Below, one piece after another: positions 7,676 through 15,752 of a stretch of 64,000 nucleotides of DNA. Location of the stretch: NCBI GenBank assembly GCA_963780795.1, contig CAWADH010000006.1, forward strand, positions 372,001 through 436,000, given 5' to 3'. This stretch comes from DATJGR01 sp963780795. Its GTDB lineage: Bacteria > Pseudomonadota > Gammaproteobacteria > Pseudomonadales > Azotimanducaceae. The notes under the pieces were generated by a model. It was not told the origin of the DNA, made no database searches, and saw nothing but the letters and a program-made list of their open reading frames with translations. The translations under genes and the position numbers were made by a program. Within the stretch, counting starts at the first letter, position 1, and each line of letters begins with the position of its first letter.

Positions 7676-8083
7676 ATGTTCGATCACCTCGGCTTCTACA
7701 CGGCCCGGGATCTGCGCGAACGGCGGGTGTTCTACACCGCTGTGCTGGGCACGCTCGGGCATCGACTGCTGGAAGACCACTCGCAGGCGGACGGCGGTGG
7801 CTGGCTCGTGTTCGGTAGCGGTTCGTCGCAATCGGCCTTCTTCGTGGTCGCGAAGGGACGGCCGGAGCGCTGGAGCGCCTTGCAGCAGCCGGGTCTCAGT
7901 CCGATTCACATCGCATTTCGCGCGCCGTCGAAGGAGTCGGTCGATCGATTTCATGCAACCGGTCTGCGCGAAGGCGCGACCAGTAACGGCGCTCCCGGCG
8001 TGCGCCGGGCGCCGTATTACTGTTGCTTCCTGCTCGACGCCGACGGCAACAACATCGAAGCCGGGGTCTATCTCGACGATTGA
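7676..8083 (+). CDS. Glyoxalase-like VOC protein
   Basis: This 135-residue VOC protein starts at the ATG at 7676 behind CGGAG. The triad is His4 (FDHLGF), His78 (SPIHIAFRA) and Glu128 (NNIEAG). It belongs to the small glyoxalase/bleomycin-resistance-like group often annotated as lactoylglutathione lyase family. It is divergent from the beta-lactamase gene and 69 bases upstream of a Nudix gene on the same strand, so co-transcription with the Nudix and PhyH genes is plausible. The substrate is unknown. Confidence 0.82.
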   Translation: MFDHLGFYTARDLRERRVFYTAVLGTLGHRLLEDHSQADGGGWLVFGSGSSQSAFFVVAKGRPERWSALQQPGLSPIHIAFRAPSKESVDRFHATGLREGATSNGAPGVRRAPYYCCFLLDADGNNIEAGVYLDD

Positions 8084-8152
8084 TCGCGCCGAGATTGCCG
8101 GAGCCCATCGAAACACGTTCCAATGACACGCCATCCCTGAATCACGAGTCTC

Positions 8153-8908
8153 ATGTCTGCAACGTTCACCATGCGCGACGCGGCGACGCTGCTGCTGGTA
8201 CGCGACACGCAATCCGGCCTCGAAGTGTTCATGGTCGAACGTCCCGGCGCCGCCGACTTCGGCGGCATGCACGTGTTTCCGGGCGGCAAGGTGGATGCGG
8301 GCGATTCGTCGGCGGAGTCCTGTTGCGTCGCCTTGAACGACTCGTTGGCGAGCGAGCGGCTCGGCGTCGCGCGCGGCGGCATCGCATTCTGGAGCGCGGT
8401 CATCCGCGAGGCGTTCGAGGAAGCCGGCGTGCTGCTCGGTTATCGCGGCGATCGGCTGGTCGATCTATCGGATCCGGAAACGCGTGACCGCTTCGCCGAC
8501 CATCGCGTCGCAGTCCACAAGGGCGAACTGTCGATCGTCGAACTGTGCCGGCTGGAAGACCTGCGGCTCGCCACCGATCGCGTCCACTACTTCAGCCACT
8601 GGATCACGCCGCTCGGCCCGCCGCGCCGCTACGACACGCGCTTCTTTCTCGCGCACATGCCGGAGAACCAGGAACCGGCGCACCACGAAGGCGAACTCGA
8701 AGACGGTTTGTGGATACGCCCGGCCGAGGCGCTCGCGCGCAAGGAAAGCGGCGAGTGGACGATGATCTTCCCGACGCTGACCACACTGCGTTCGCTCACG
8801 CGGTACGACGACGTGCGAACGCTCGAAGGCGATGTGCTGGCGTGGCGGCACTTGCCGGAGGTCACCGACGAGCGGCATCGTCAGGGCATGCAGCACTCGG
8901 ACCGCTGA
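8153..8908 (+). CDS. NUDT19-like Nudix hydrolase with a split Nudix box
   Basis: This 251-residue Nudix-fold pyrophosphohydrolase has the usual box interrupted. The Gly-Gly (FPGGKVD, 44-45) and the catalytic helix REAFEEAG (85-92) are about 40 residues apart instead of about 14. Such an insertion is known from the NUDT19/RP2p group, several of which cleave coenzyme A or acyl-CoA derivatives. The C-terminal part (residues 140-220) has the conserved HYFSHWITPLGPPRRYDTRFF typical of this group in two parts. The next gene (PhyH-like) starts one base after its stop. A role in acyl-CoA turnover is inferred. Confidence 0.85.
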   Translation: MSATFTMRDAATLLLVRDTQSGLEVFMVERPGAADFGGMHVFPGGKVDAGDSSAESCCVALNDSLASERLGVARGGIAFWSAVIREAFEEAGVLLGYRGDRLVDLSDPETRDRFADHRVAVHKGELSIVELCRLEDLRLATDRVHYFSHWITPLGPPRRYDTRFFLAHMPENQEPAHHEGELEDGLWIRPAEALARKESGEWTMIFPTLTTLRSLTRYDDVRTLEGDVLAWRHLPEVTDERHRQGMQHSDR

Positions 8909-8909
8909 T

Positions 8910-9680
8910 ATGAGCGTGGCGCAACTGCGCGAAGAAGGCTTCTGCATCGTCGAAGACGTGCTCGATGCGGCCGCCGTGCGCGACGTTCGCGCGAGACTGG
9001 TGGCCGCGGCGCACGAAAGCCGTCGGCGCGGCATCGATACGTTCATGCCGGTGCTCGATCCGAACGATCGCAACGTGCGCGTGTTCAATCTGCTCGACCT
9101 CGATCCGGTCTTCGTCGAACTGATCCAGCATCCGCAGGCGATCGCGCTGGTGCGCGAATTGCTCGGCGACGGATTTCTGATCTCCAATTTCACCGCCAAC
9201 ATCGCGTTGCCCGGCAGCCGGTCGATGAAGCTGCATTCCGATCAGGCGATCGTGATACCGGAGCCGTGGTTCGAAGCCTGGGCGATCAACATCATCTGGT
9301 GTCTCGACGACGTGTGCGAGGCGAACGGCGCGACCCGGTACGTGCCGGGCAGCCACCGTGTGACGCGCGAGGGGGAACTGCCGAGCGACGCGGTGGCGCA
9401 CAGCAAACCCTTCGAGGCGCCGGCGGGGTCGATCATCGCGATGGACGGGCGCATGTGGCACACGTCGGGTGCCAATACCACGCAGTGCGACGAGCGGGCA
9501 CTGCTGTTCGGCTACTACAGCGCCGACTTCATCCGGCCGCAGGTGAACTGGAACGTCATGTTGTCGGAGGCAACGCGCGCGTCATTGTCGCCGCAGATGG
9601 ACGGGTGGCTCGGGCTCGGTGCCGCGGCCAACACCAACCGCGCGACGATGGTCAGGCAGGACATTGCGCCAATGGCGTGA
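8910..9680 (+). CDS. Phytanoyl-CoA dioxygenase (PhyH) family protein
   Basis: This 256-residue Fe(II)/2-oxoglutarate dioxygenase-like protein has the iron triad His109-x-Asp111 (KLHSDQ) and His184 (RMWHTSG). The double-stranded beta-helix runs from about residue 90 to 205. Members hydroxylate fatty acyl chains, terpenoids or small metabolites using 2-oxoglutarate and oxygen. The start at 8910 lies 2 bases after the Nudix stop, so the two are co-transcribed. No substrate can be named. Confidence 0.85.
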   Translation: MSVAQLREEGFCIVEDVLDAAAVRDVRARLVAAAHESRRRGIDTFMPVLDPNDRNVRVFNLLDLDPVFVELIQHPQAIALVRELLGDGFLISNFTANIALPGSRSMKLHSDQAIVIPEPWFEAWAINIIWCLDDVCEANGATRYVPGSHRVTREGELPSDAVAHSKPFEAPAGSIIAMDGRMWHTSGANTTQCDERALLFGYYSADFIRPQVNWNVMLSEATRASLSPQMDGWLGLGAAANTNRATMVRQDIAPMA

Positions 9681-9692
9681 CTACCCCGCGGC

Positions 9693-10457
9693 TCACCATT
9701 TTTCGACCCACGGCCGCAACACCACTTCGAATGCCCACGTGGACCGGTGCTGGCGGTGCAGCTGCAGATACGTCTGCGCGATGTGGTCCGGGTCGGCCAT
9801 GTTGTCGTCCACGGTTGTACCGGCGAGCCGGTGCGCGCGCGTGCCGTCGTCCTGCGTCCAGCCGATCGCCGCGTCGATCGGCACGTGCGCGACGTGGATA
9901 CCCTCCGGCATCAGTTCGCGCGCCATGCTTTCGGCGAGGCCGAGCTTCGCGTGCGACGCCATCGCGAACGCTCCGCTTTTCGCATAGCCCTTTATCGCCG
10001 CGCTCGCGTTAGTGAAGATGATCGTGCCCTTCGCGCCGTTGCGGCCAGGTGCATTCGTCAGCATGAGCTTTGCAGCCTGTTGCGCGACGAGAAACGCGCT
10101 GAACGACGAGTTGCGCAGCGTGTCGAGCACCATCGCCGGCTCTGCCTCCGTGATGCCTTTTCGGAAAATGCCGGGTACGCGTCCGTCGATGTTGTGCACG
10201 ACGAGGCGCGGCGCGCCGAGGTCCGAGGTCACGCTCTGAAACAGTCTCTCCACCGCCGCGGGATCGCTGGCGTCGCAGGCGTAGCGACGGATGCCGTGCG
10301 TCTGCTCGAGCTTCTGCAGCACCGGTTTGTCCGGGCTGCGCGCTGCAACGGCGACGCGCATGCCTTCGTCGGCGAACAGCCGGGCGCAGCTCGCGCTGAT
10401 GCCGGGACCGCCGCCGACGATCAGTGCTATTTCGTTCCGGTCGTGGGATTCGCTCAT
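9693..10457 (-). CDS. SDR-fold protein lacking the catalytic Tyr-x-x-x-Lys
   Basis: This 254-residue short-chain dehydrogenase/reductase-like protein has an N-terminal cofactor motif (IVGGGPGIS, about 13-21) and a conserved Ser at 152. Counting from Ser152 and from the ARELMPEGIHVAHV helix-strand, the YxxxK position reads Phe164-A-M-A-Ser168, so both the proton-donor Tyr and the Lys are gone. Nucleotide binding may remain while classical dehydrogenation is unlikely. Its ATG overlaps the HxlR stop (ATGA). The SDR at 11009-11773 shares the same kind of loss. Candidate roles are a non-classical reductase or a ligand sensor. Confidence 0.82.
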   Translation of the reverse strand: MSESHDRNEIALIVGGGPGISASCARLFADEGMRVAVAARSPDKPVLQKLEQTHGIRRYACDASDPAAVERLFQSVTSDLGAPRLVVHNIDGRVPGIFRKGITEAEPAMVLDTLRNSSFSAFLVAQQAAKLMLTNAPGRNGAKGTIIFTNASAAIKGYAKSGAFAMASHAKLGLAESMARELMPEGIHVAHVPIDAAIGWTQDDGTRAHRLAGTTVDDNMADPDHIAQTYLQLHRQHRSTWAFEVVLRPWVEKW

Positions 10458-10930
10458 TCGCGTGCTCGCAGTAACAGTTTGTTGTCGAGGGCAGGGCCTG
10501 CCTTCGCCTGAATGTCGCGTGGGCGCAGCGGCTGCCCGTCGGAACTCACGGCGCTCATTTGTCTGATCGGCTTGCCGGTGGCGCGCTCGACGAAGATCAG
10601 GCGTTTACCGCGCTTGTGGGGTTTGTACTTGTCGCCCCAGTGCGTCATGGCCAGCAGAACGGGTTGCAGGTCGAGACCTTTCTCCGTCAGAACGTACTCG
10701 GAGTGAGCGCCTTCCGCCGATTCGCGCTTTTCGAGAATGCCTTCGTCGACGAGCAGGTTGATGCGCGACGTCAGGATGTTCTTCGCAACGCCGAGACTCT
10801 TCTCGAACTGGCCGAAGCGTTTGGCGCCGAAGAATGCATCGCGGAGGATCAGCAGCGTCCATCGCTCACCGATGACGTTGAGCGTCTGCGCAAGCGAACA
10901 GTTCATGTGGTCGAACGATTTGTACTTCAT
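10454..10930 (-). CDS. HxlR family transcriptional regulator
   Basis: This 158-residue winged-helix regulator has the HxlR hallmark (NCSLAQTLNVIGERWTLLI with Cys11, then LRDAFFGAKRF). Cys11 could be redox- or electrophile-sensing, as in other HxlR/YodB proteins. The C-terminal 50 residues extend past the usual 110-residue core. It is translationally coupled to the downstream SDR and diverges from a second SDR across a 78-base gap that holds a strong inverted repeat, the likely operator. Confidence 0.9.
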   Translation of the reverse strand: MKYKSFDHMNCSLAQTLNVIGERWTLLILRDAFFGAKRFGQFEKSLGVAKNILTSRINLLVDEGILEKRESAEGAHSEYVLTEKGLDLQPVLLAMTHWGDKYKPHKRGKRLIFVERATGKPIRQMSAVSSDGQPLRPRDIQAKAGPALDNKLLLRARE

Positions 10931-10948
10931 GGGACACAGTCTGAAGTA

Positions 10949-10984
10949 GTTGCATGATGAAAGTAAATGGTTTTATGATGCAAC
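10949..10984. promoter_or_regulatory. Inverted repeat with overlapping divergent promoters, probable HxlR operator
   Basis: Two 14-base arms (GTTGCATGATGAAA and TTTTATGATGCAAC) match at 12 of 14 positions around an 8-base spacer. This is an AT-rich island in GC-rich DNA. On the plus strand it contains TTGCAT (10950-10955), an 18-base spacer and TATGAT (10974-10979), a good promoter pair for the SDR at 11009. The minus strand has the symmetric TTGCAT and a weaker CATCAT toward the HxlR gene. A bound dimer would cover both promoters. Confidence 0.7.
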
Positions 10985-11008
10985 TCACCGATCGAAGCGA
11001 GAGCAATT

Positions 11009-11773
11009 ATGAAATCAGTCTGTCTGGTAGTAGGGGCTGGTGCTGGTATTGGCGGGAACGTCGCGCGACGCTTTTCCGAAGAGGGCTATCACGCGGTGCT
11101 CTGCCGGCGCAGCGACGAAGACGGCCTGAACAGGATGGTCGCCGAGATCCAGGAGAGCGGCGGATCGGCGTCCGGATTCCTGCTGAACGCGGCCGAGGAA
11201 GGCAGCATCGAAGAGCGGGTGGCGGCGGTCGAAGCCGACATCGGCCCGATCGAGGTCGTCGTTTACAACCTGGGTGCGCAGATCGGCGACAGAGCCTTGA
11301 AGGCCACCAGCTACAAGGCGTTCGAGATGGGTTGGCGGCTCGGAACGTTCGGCCTGTTCCGCGTTGCATCGGCGGTGTTTCCGCTGATGGGGGCGCGCGG
11401 CAAAGGAACGCTGTTGGTGACCTCCGCTACCGCCGCGATGCGCGGCAACGGTGGTCAGCATTCCCATTCGGCCGCGATGGGCGGCCGGCGCATGCTGTGT
11501 CAGACGCTGAACGCGGAATTCGCGCCGAAAGGAATCCACGTGGTGCATATCGTCATCGACGGCGCGGTCGATGCGCCGGATACGCTCGGCAAGATGTTGG
11601 GTGCCGAGCGGTTCCAGCAGCTGAGGGAAACGCGCGGCATGGAACACGACGGTCTCATGCTCCCGGCGAAGATCGCCGATACCTACGTTCATCTCGCGCA
11701 GCAGCACCGTTCGGTGTGGACACATGAAATCGACTTGCGCGCGTTCTCCGATCGCGCGTGGTGGAATCACTGA
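11009..11773 (+). CDS. SDR-fold protein lacking the catalytic Tyr-x-x-x-Lys (second copy)
   Basis: This 254-residue SDR-like protein has a good cofactor loop (VVGAGAGIG, 7-15) and the NLGA motif (87-90). The position of YxxxK reads His153-S-A-A-Met157, located from the conserved LNAEFAPKGIHVVHI segment, so the catalytic pair is replaced. It has the same length as the protein at 9693-10457 and shares its C-terminal pattern (QQHRSVWTHEIDLR against RQHRSTWAFEVVLR), which supports a common origin. It is transcribed away from the HxlR gene and its start is 24 bases from the inverted repeat. Confidence 0.82.
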   Translation: MKSVCLVVGAGAGIGGNVARRFSEEGYHAVLCRRSDEDGLNRMVAEIQESGGSASGFLLNAAEEGSIEERVAAVEADIGPIEVVVYNLGAQIGDRALKATSYKAFEMGWRLGTFGLFRVASAVFPLMGARGKGTLLVTSATAAMRGNGGQHSHSAAMGGRRMLCQTLNAEFAPKGIHVVHIVIDGAVDAPDTLGKMLGAERFQQLRETRGMEHDGLMLPAKIADTYVHLAQQHRSVWTHEIDLRAFSDRAWWNH

Positions 11774-11788
11774 TCTTCTGCGAGCGAC

Positions 11789-12904
11789 CTAGGCCTTCGA
11801 GTACAACCGGTTCACGTTCGCGTAACGGTCCGGATCGAGATCGCGGCCGACGAGCGCCGGATGATCGACGCCATAGCGGTGTGCGCGGAACACGATGTTC
11901 ATGCGCCCGCCGAGGCGCGGGTTCGAAGCGAAGAACGGGTTGATGTACTCCCACACCACTTTCTTGCCGCGCGTCACCTCGAAGAACTGCCCTTTCGCCG
12001 ACTCGCAGATCAGCATGTTGTCGTTCGGCAGGCGGTCCACGCTGCCGCCCATGAACGTGTAGAACGAGAACGGCGGGTCGTCCGCATACTCCCAGACGAT
12101 TTCGCGGGTTTTCGCGTTGATCTCGATCGCGCGGGAAAAATCGATGCTCCGGCGATGCACACCGTTGTCGAAAATCGTGATCGTGTCGGGGCTCGAGTAT
12201 TTCGCATCGTGCTGATGGCCGGTGATGCCGGTCCACTTCCACTTGAACTTGCCTGATCTGGCGCTCACCTCGCCGACCATGCTGAGGCGCCTGAAGCTGA
12301 GCAGCCAATCGCCCTTCGGCGTTAGCGACAGGGAGTTGCAGTGACTCCATTCCATTCGATGATCGAGCGGACAGATGATCTCGGTGGCCGGGTCGAAGTG
12401 CTCCCATGATTTCCACTCTTTGACGATTTCACCCGCCTGGGTCACTTCGAGTACCACGTCGCCGAGCATCAGGTTCGGATCGTCTTCGTCGTTGTTGTAG
12501 CCGCCTTTGATTTTGCGAATCAGCCCTTTCGGCAGCGGCACCCATTTCACGATCAGCGTGTTGCCGTTCGGCATGCGCTGGTAGTCGTGGTGAATCCACG
12601 GATCGTCGAAACGCCACACGATGTTGCCGTTCCAGTCGAGTTCATAGCACGCGGCAGCCTGGCCGTTCAGCCCGCGCTGGCCGGCCACGTTGTCGGACGG
12701 CATCGCCAGCGCCATGAGATTACCGTTGGGAAGCAATTCGGCGTTGGTGATGCCGAGCGGGCATTGCCAGCGGTGCACGAACCGGCCCTGCATGTCGATG
12801 AGCCAGGCCTTGTCGGTATCCGCCGTGAACAGCGTGTAGCCGTGAAAGCTCAGCTGCGGGTTGTAGTGGATGAGTCCGTTCGGGTGATGTTCGGACCTGG
12901 CCAT
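11789..12904 (-). CDS. Arylsulfotransferase (ASST)-like beta-propeller protein
   Basis: This 371-residue protein with recurring strand motifs (AELLPNGNLMAL, YQRMPNGNTLIV, NSLSLTPKGDWLL, DRLPNDNMLI) is typical of the ASST family beta-propeller. Family members transfer sulfate between phenols, but many homologues are uncharacterised. There is no signal peptide, unlike periplasmic AssT, so it may be cytosolic. The start ATG at 12904 overlaps the stop of the SnoaL gene (TGATG). The pair is divergent from a LysR gene. The domain call is good; the sulfotransferase activity is uncertain. Confidence 0.78.
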   Translation of the reverse strand: MARSEHHPNGLIHYNPQLSFHGYTLFTADTDKAWLIDMQGRFVHRWQCPLGITNAELLPNGNLMALAMPSDNVAGQRGLNGQAAACYELDWNGNIVWRFDDPWIHHDYQRMPNGNTLIVKWVPLPKGLIRKIKGGYNNDEDDPNLMLGDVVLEVTQAGEIVKEWKSWEHFDPATEIICPLDHRMEWSHCNSLSLTPKGDWLLSFRRLSMVGEVSARSGKFKWKWTGITGHQHDAKYSSPDTITIFDNGVHRRSIDFSRAIEINAKTREIVWEYADDPPFSFYTFMGGSVDRLPNDNMLICESAKGQFFEVTRGKKVVWEYINPFFASNPRLGGRMNIVFRAHRYGVDHPALVGRDLDPDRYANVNRLYSKA

Positions 12905-13368
12905 CAGCGCTTCGCCGCCGCCCAGCCGGTGGCGTAGTCGGCGCTCATGCGCGGGCCTTTCACGCGCAGGTGCTGGATCTTCCAGACGCCGTTCACCTTC
13001 GCGTAGTCGTCGTTGTAACGCGCGGCCTGCCACAACGCGCGATTGCCGTCGCGCATCGTGAACGGACCGAAGAAATACCACGTGGCGGTGGCGCGATCGC
13101 CGTTCACCTCGATCACCGGATTGATCACCATGTGCTGCGAGAAGCTGATCGCCTGCTGGAAGCCGACGAACAGTTCGCGGATCGCCGCGTGACCTTTCGC
13201 GTGTCCGATGCCGCGGCCTTCCCACTCGCCGTCTTCGGCGAAGATCGTGGTGATGCGGTCGGGATTGTGGTTGTCGTCGCAGATCGAGCAGTAGGTGGCT
13301 TTCAGTTGCTTGATGGCCTCGATGTCTTCGAGACGCTGGATACGCTTCGCAAGGTCCTGCAGGTCCAT
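12904..13368 (-). CDS. SnoaL-like protein (SnoaL_4 type)
   Basis: This 154-residue NTF2/SnoaL-fold protein begins with RLEDIEAIKQLKATYCSICD, the typical N-terminal helix of the SnoaL_4 group. A strand-rich half includes DRATATWYFFGPF and VNGVWKIQHLRV. Related proteins act as small dehydratases, isomerases or hydroxylase-like subunits. It is the first gene of a two-gene unit with the ASST-like protein and diverges from the LysR gene across 72 bases. The three SnoaL genes near 2541-3735 are a different subgroup. Confidence 0.83.
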   Translation of the reverse strand: MDLQDLAKRIQRLEDIEAIKQLKATYCSICDDNHNPDRITTIFAEDGEWEGRGIGHAKGHAAIRELFVGFQQAISFSQHMVINPVIEVNGDRATATWYFFGPFTMRDGNRALWQAARYNDDYAKVNGVWKIQHLRVKGPRMSADYATGWAAAKR

Positions 13369-13440
13369 GTCGATCCCCCCTTCGTCGTGAGCCCCGGACG
13401 AGAGAAACTATCACACTGTCTCACCGGCACGCTGACCGAC

Positions 13441-14325
13441 ATGAGCCGAGTTCCCGCCACGCCACCGCTCACCTGGTTGCGCGCATTCGAAGCGGCGGCG
13501 CGGCTCGGCAGCCTGAAAGACGCGGCGGAGGAGCTGTCGGTCACGCCGTCGACCATCAGCCATCACGTGCGCGATCTCGAAGCGCGGCTCGGCGCGCCGC
13601 TGTTCACGAAGCACGGTCGCGGTGTGGCGCTCACTACCGAAGGCGAGCAGTACTTCCGGACGCTGCGGCAGGCCTTCGAGCTGCTGCGTGGCACTGCGAT
13701 CGAAACCGCCGATCGCGCGCGCCGCCTCCGCATCGGATGTTTCCCGTTTCTCGCCAATGAGGTGATCGTGCCGCGGCTCGACGAACTCAAGCAGGCGCTG
13801 TCCGGCACTTCGATCACGTTGCGCAACGACGTGCATCTCGATGCGCTGCTCGATCCGCAACCGTCGAACCGGCTCGATGTGGTGATCCGTTACGGAACAG
13901 GCGATTTCCCGGGTTGCCTGTCGCTGGAACTCGCGCCGATCGATCTGGTGCCGATCACCGCGCCCGGCGCGCACCGCATCGAACGTGCGGAAGACGTACT
14001 GGAGCTTCCGGTCATTCGCGTGGCGGGTCCGTTCGACGGCTGGAAAGCGTGGGCCGACGGTCATGGGCTGTTGGGGCGGCCGACGCGAGTGGTGCTCGAA
14101 ACCGACAGCTACCACGCCGCGGCGCTGGCGGTGGAGCGGGGTGCCGGCATCTGCCTCGGCATTCTGCCGTTCATGCGGCCATGGTTCGACGCGCGTCGCG
14201 TGCAGACGATCGGCGCGCTGACCACCCGCATCGAGCAGCGCGCTTATCTCGTGTACGGCCTGCACAACGAGCGCAACCGCGACATTCCGCGGCTGCACGA
14301 ATGGCTCAAGAGCGTGCTCACCTGA
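13441..14325 (+). CDS. LysR family transcriptional regulator (GcvA-like)
   Basis: This 294-residue regulator has an N-terminal winged helix (LKDAAEELSVTPSTISHHV, about 23-41) and a periplasmic-binding-protein-like effector domain from about residue 95. The pattern TWLRAFEAAARLGS and a C-terminal WLKSVL resemble GcvA-type LysR proteins. It is divergent from the SnoaL/ASST-like operon, which it probably controls. Its stop overlaps the stop of the convergent alcohol dehydrogenase by 8 bases. No strong ribosome site precedes the chosen ATG, so the exact start is moderately certain. Confidence 0.87.
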   Translation: MSRVPATPPLTWLRAFEAAARLGSLKDAAEELSVTPSTISHHVRDLEARLGAPLFTKHGRGVALTTEGEQYFRTLRQAFELLRGTAIETADRARRLRIGCFPFLANEVIVPRLDELKQALSGTSITLRNDVHLDALLDPQPSNRLDVVIRYGTGDFPGCLSLELAPIDLVPITAPGAHRIERAEDVLELPVIRVAGPFDGWKAWADGHGLLGRPTRVVLETDSYHAAALAVERGAGICLGILPFMRPWFDARRVQTIGALTTRIEQRAYLVYGLHNERNRDIPRLHEWLKSVLT

Positions 14326-15334
14326 CGAAGATGAGCTTCGCGCCGACCGGCGCATCGCGAAAGCCGCGTTCGATGTCGGGCCAATCGTACACGGCCGGTT
14401 CGATGGCGAGCGGATCGAGCCCGGCCGCGATCAGCTCCAGCACGCGATCGAGAAGCGATGCGCTGTTGACGCGTCCCGTGTGGAAACGGATGCCTTTCAT
14501 GTACAGATCGCCGAGCGGCATCGGCGGGCTCTGCCCGAAGTAGATCGACGCGCTCGTGCACAGGCCGAACGGCGCGGTGGAACGGAGCAACGCCGCGAGG
14601 CCCTCGAGATTCTGCGTGCAGTCCATCGTGATGTCGTGCGTTGCGAAGCGGCGCGGCCACGCGTCGATCTGCACGCAATCGGCCCCCAGACGTTCGCCGA
14701 TCGCGAGCGCGCGTTTGTTCTCGCTCGCATAGGTGATGCGTCCGGCGCCGAGATGGCGCGCGGCGGCGATCGTATAGAGCGGGATGCTGCCGGAGCCTCC
14801 GATCAGCACGCTCGATCCTGGGCGCGCCGCGAGTTCTTCGTCCACCGCGCGCAGACCGTCGGCGAAATTGTCGCTTGCGGAAGCTGCGGCTACCGGCGTA
14901 ACTCCCTGCGGCAAGCGGCGCAGGTTGAAGTTCGCCCACGGCACGCGCACCGCGTCTGCCAGCGCGCCGGACCATTGGCCCGCGGCTTCGCCGATGCCGT
15001 ACATCGACGTGGGCGGCACTTCGGTGCAGGCGGCACTGTTGCCTCGTTGGCAGTAGACGCACGCGCCGCAACTCGGCTGGAACGATGCGAGCACCACGTC
15101 CCCGACATCGACCGATGTCACGTCCGCGCCGCGCGCGAGCACTTCGCCGGTGAACTCGTGTCCGATCACGAACGGCGGTTTGATCGGCGCGGTGCCGGCA
15201 AAGATCGAGCGATCGAGATCGCACGCAGCGACTGCGAGCGGCCGCACGATTACGTCGGTGGCGTTGAGCAGTGCGGCGTCGGGTATTTCCTGCCAGCGCA
15301 GCTGCGATTTGCCGAGATAGTGGAGTGCCTGCAT
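14318..15334 (-). CDS. Zinc-dependent medium-chain alcohol dehydrogenase
   Basis: This 338-residue MDR enzyme has catalytic zinc ligands Cys38 and His59-Glu60 (GHEFTG). Structural zinc cysteines are at 89, 92, 95 and 103, and the nucleotide loop GGSGSIP is near 178-184. It oxidises or reduces an alcohol/carbonyl pair with NAD(P). The gene starts at an ATG preceded by AGGACC. It converges with and overlaps the LysR gene by 8 bases. The substrate is not predictable, but the neighbourhood suggests an intermediate of aromatic or alicyclic degradation. Confidence 0.87.
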   Translation of the reverse strand: MQALHYLGKSQLRWQEIPDAALLNATDVIVRPLAVAACDLDRSIFAGTAPIKPPFVIGHEFTGEVLARGADVTSVDVGDVVLASFQPSCGACVYCQRGNSAACTEVPPTSMYGIGEAAGQWSGALADAVRVPWANFNLRRLPQGVTPVAAASASDNFADGLRAVDEELAARPGSSVLIGGSGSIPLYTIAAARHLGAGRITYASENKRALAIGERLGADCVQIDAWPRRFATHDITMDCTQNLEGLAALLRSTAPFGLCTSASIYFGQSPPMPLGDLYMKGIRFHTGRVNSASLLDRVLELIAAGLDPLAIEPAVYDWPDIERGFRDAPVGAKLIFVR

Positions 15335-15454
15335 GTGCGTAAGGTCCTGACGAGAATGCTCGGGAACCTAACGGGTGTGCTGATGCGCAACAAACGAAGA
15401 TTCCCGGCGACAGATGTAGTGGATTCACCTGTCGGCGTGGTCGGCGCCATCGTT

Positions 15455-15470
15455 GAGCAGATATCTGCTC
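15455..15470. promoter_or_regulatory. Perfect 16-base palindrome upstream of the DUF4160/DUF2442 pair
   Basis: GAGCAGATATCTGCTC is a perfect palindrome in the 217-base gap between the divergent alcohol dehydrogenase and DUF4160 genes. It is 82 bases before the DUF4160 start and 121 bases before the dehydrogenase start. Its length and symmetry fit a dimeric repressor site. Autoregulation by the DUF pair is possible but unproven. The rest of the gap shows no gene. Confidence 0.45.
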
Positions 15471-15551
15471 TGGGGGGAGGGTCGTCAGCCATTGTCCGGT
15501 GATCGCCTGGACGCGAAGGATGGATGGTCGAGGTGCATAGTTGACCGGAGC

Positions 15552-15752
15552 GTGAGTCCGACCATATTCCGCGAGAGAGGCTACAGGTTTCTGTTCTTTT
15601 CGCGTGAGGAACTGCGGATGCACGTTCATGCGCTGAGCCCAGACGGCGAGGCGAAGTTCTGGCTGGAGCCCGAATTGGAACTCGCTAGGAATGACGGATT
15701 CACGCGCGCAGAACTGCGCGAGATCGAGCGGATCATCGAGGCACCACCATGA
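15552..15752 (+). CDS. DUF4160 protein, possible toxin-antitoxin partner
   Basis: This 66-residue DUF4160 protein begins with SPTIFRERGYRFLFFS and has the family's central histidine pair (MHVHA). The GTG at 15552, preceded by GGAG, gives the standard family N-terminus. A longer in-frame reading from 15453 would add unrelated residues and was not chosen. Its stop overlaps the DUF2442 ATG (ATGA). DUF4160 and DUF2442 genes are commonly paired in bacteria and are suspected to form a toxin-antitoxin-like module. Biochemical function is not established. Confidence 0.8.
   Translation: MSPTIFRERGYRFLFFSREELRMHVHALSPDGEAKFWLEPELELARNDGFTRAELREIERIIEAPP

Noticed and set aside
9266..10012. Arginine-rich frames in and around the PhyH gene on the plus strand
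   Set aside because: They overlap the dioxygenase and SDR coding regions, show no ribosome site and have compositional bias typical of shadow frames.
11789..13414. Single long reading that would fuse extra N-terminal sequence to the ASST-like protein
   Set aside because: The first part is the wrong frame of the SnoaL gene at 12904-13368, and the ASST-like N-terminus begins cleanly at 12904.
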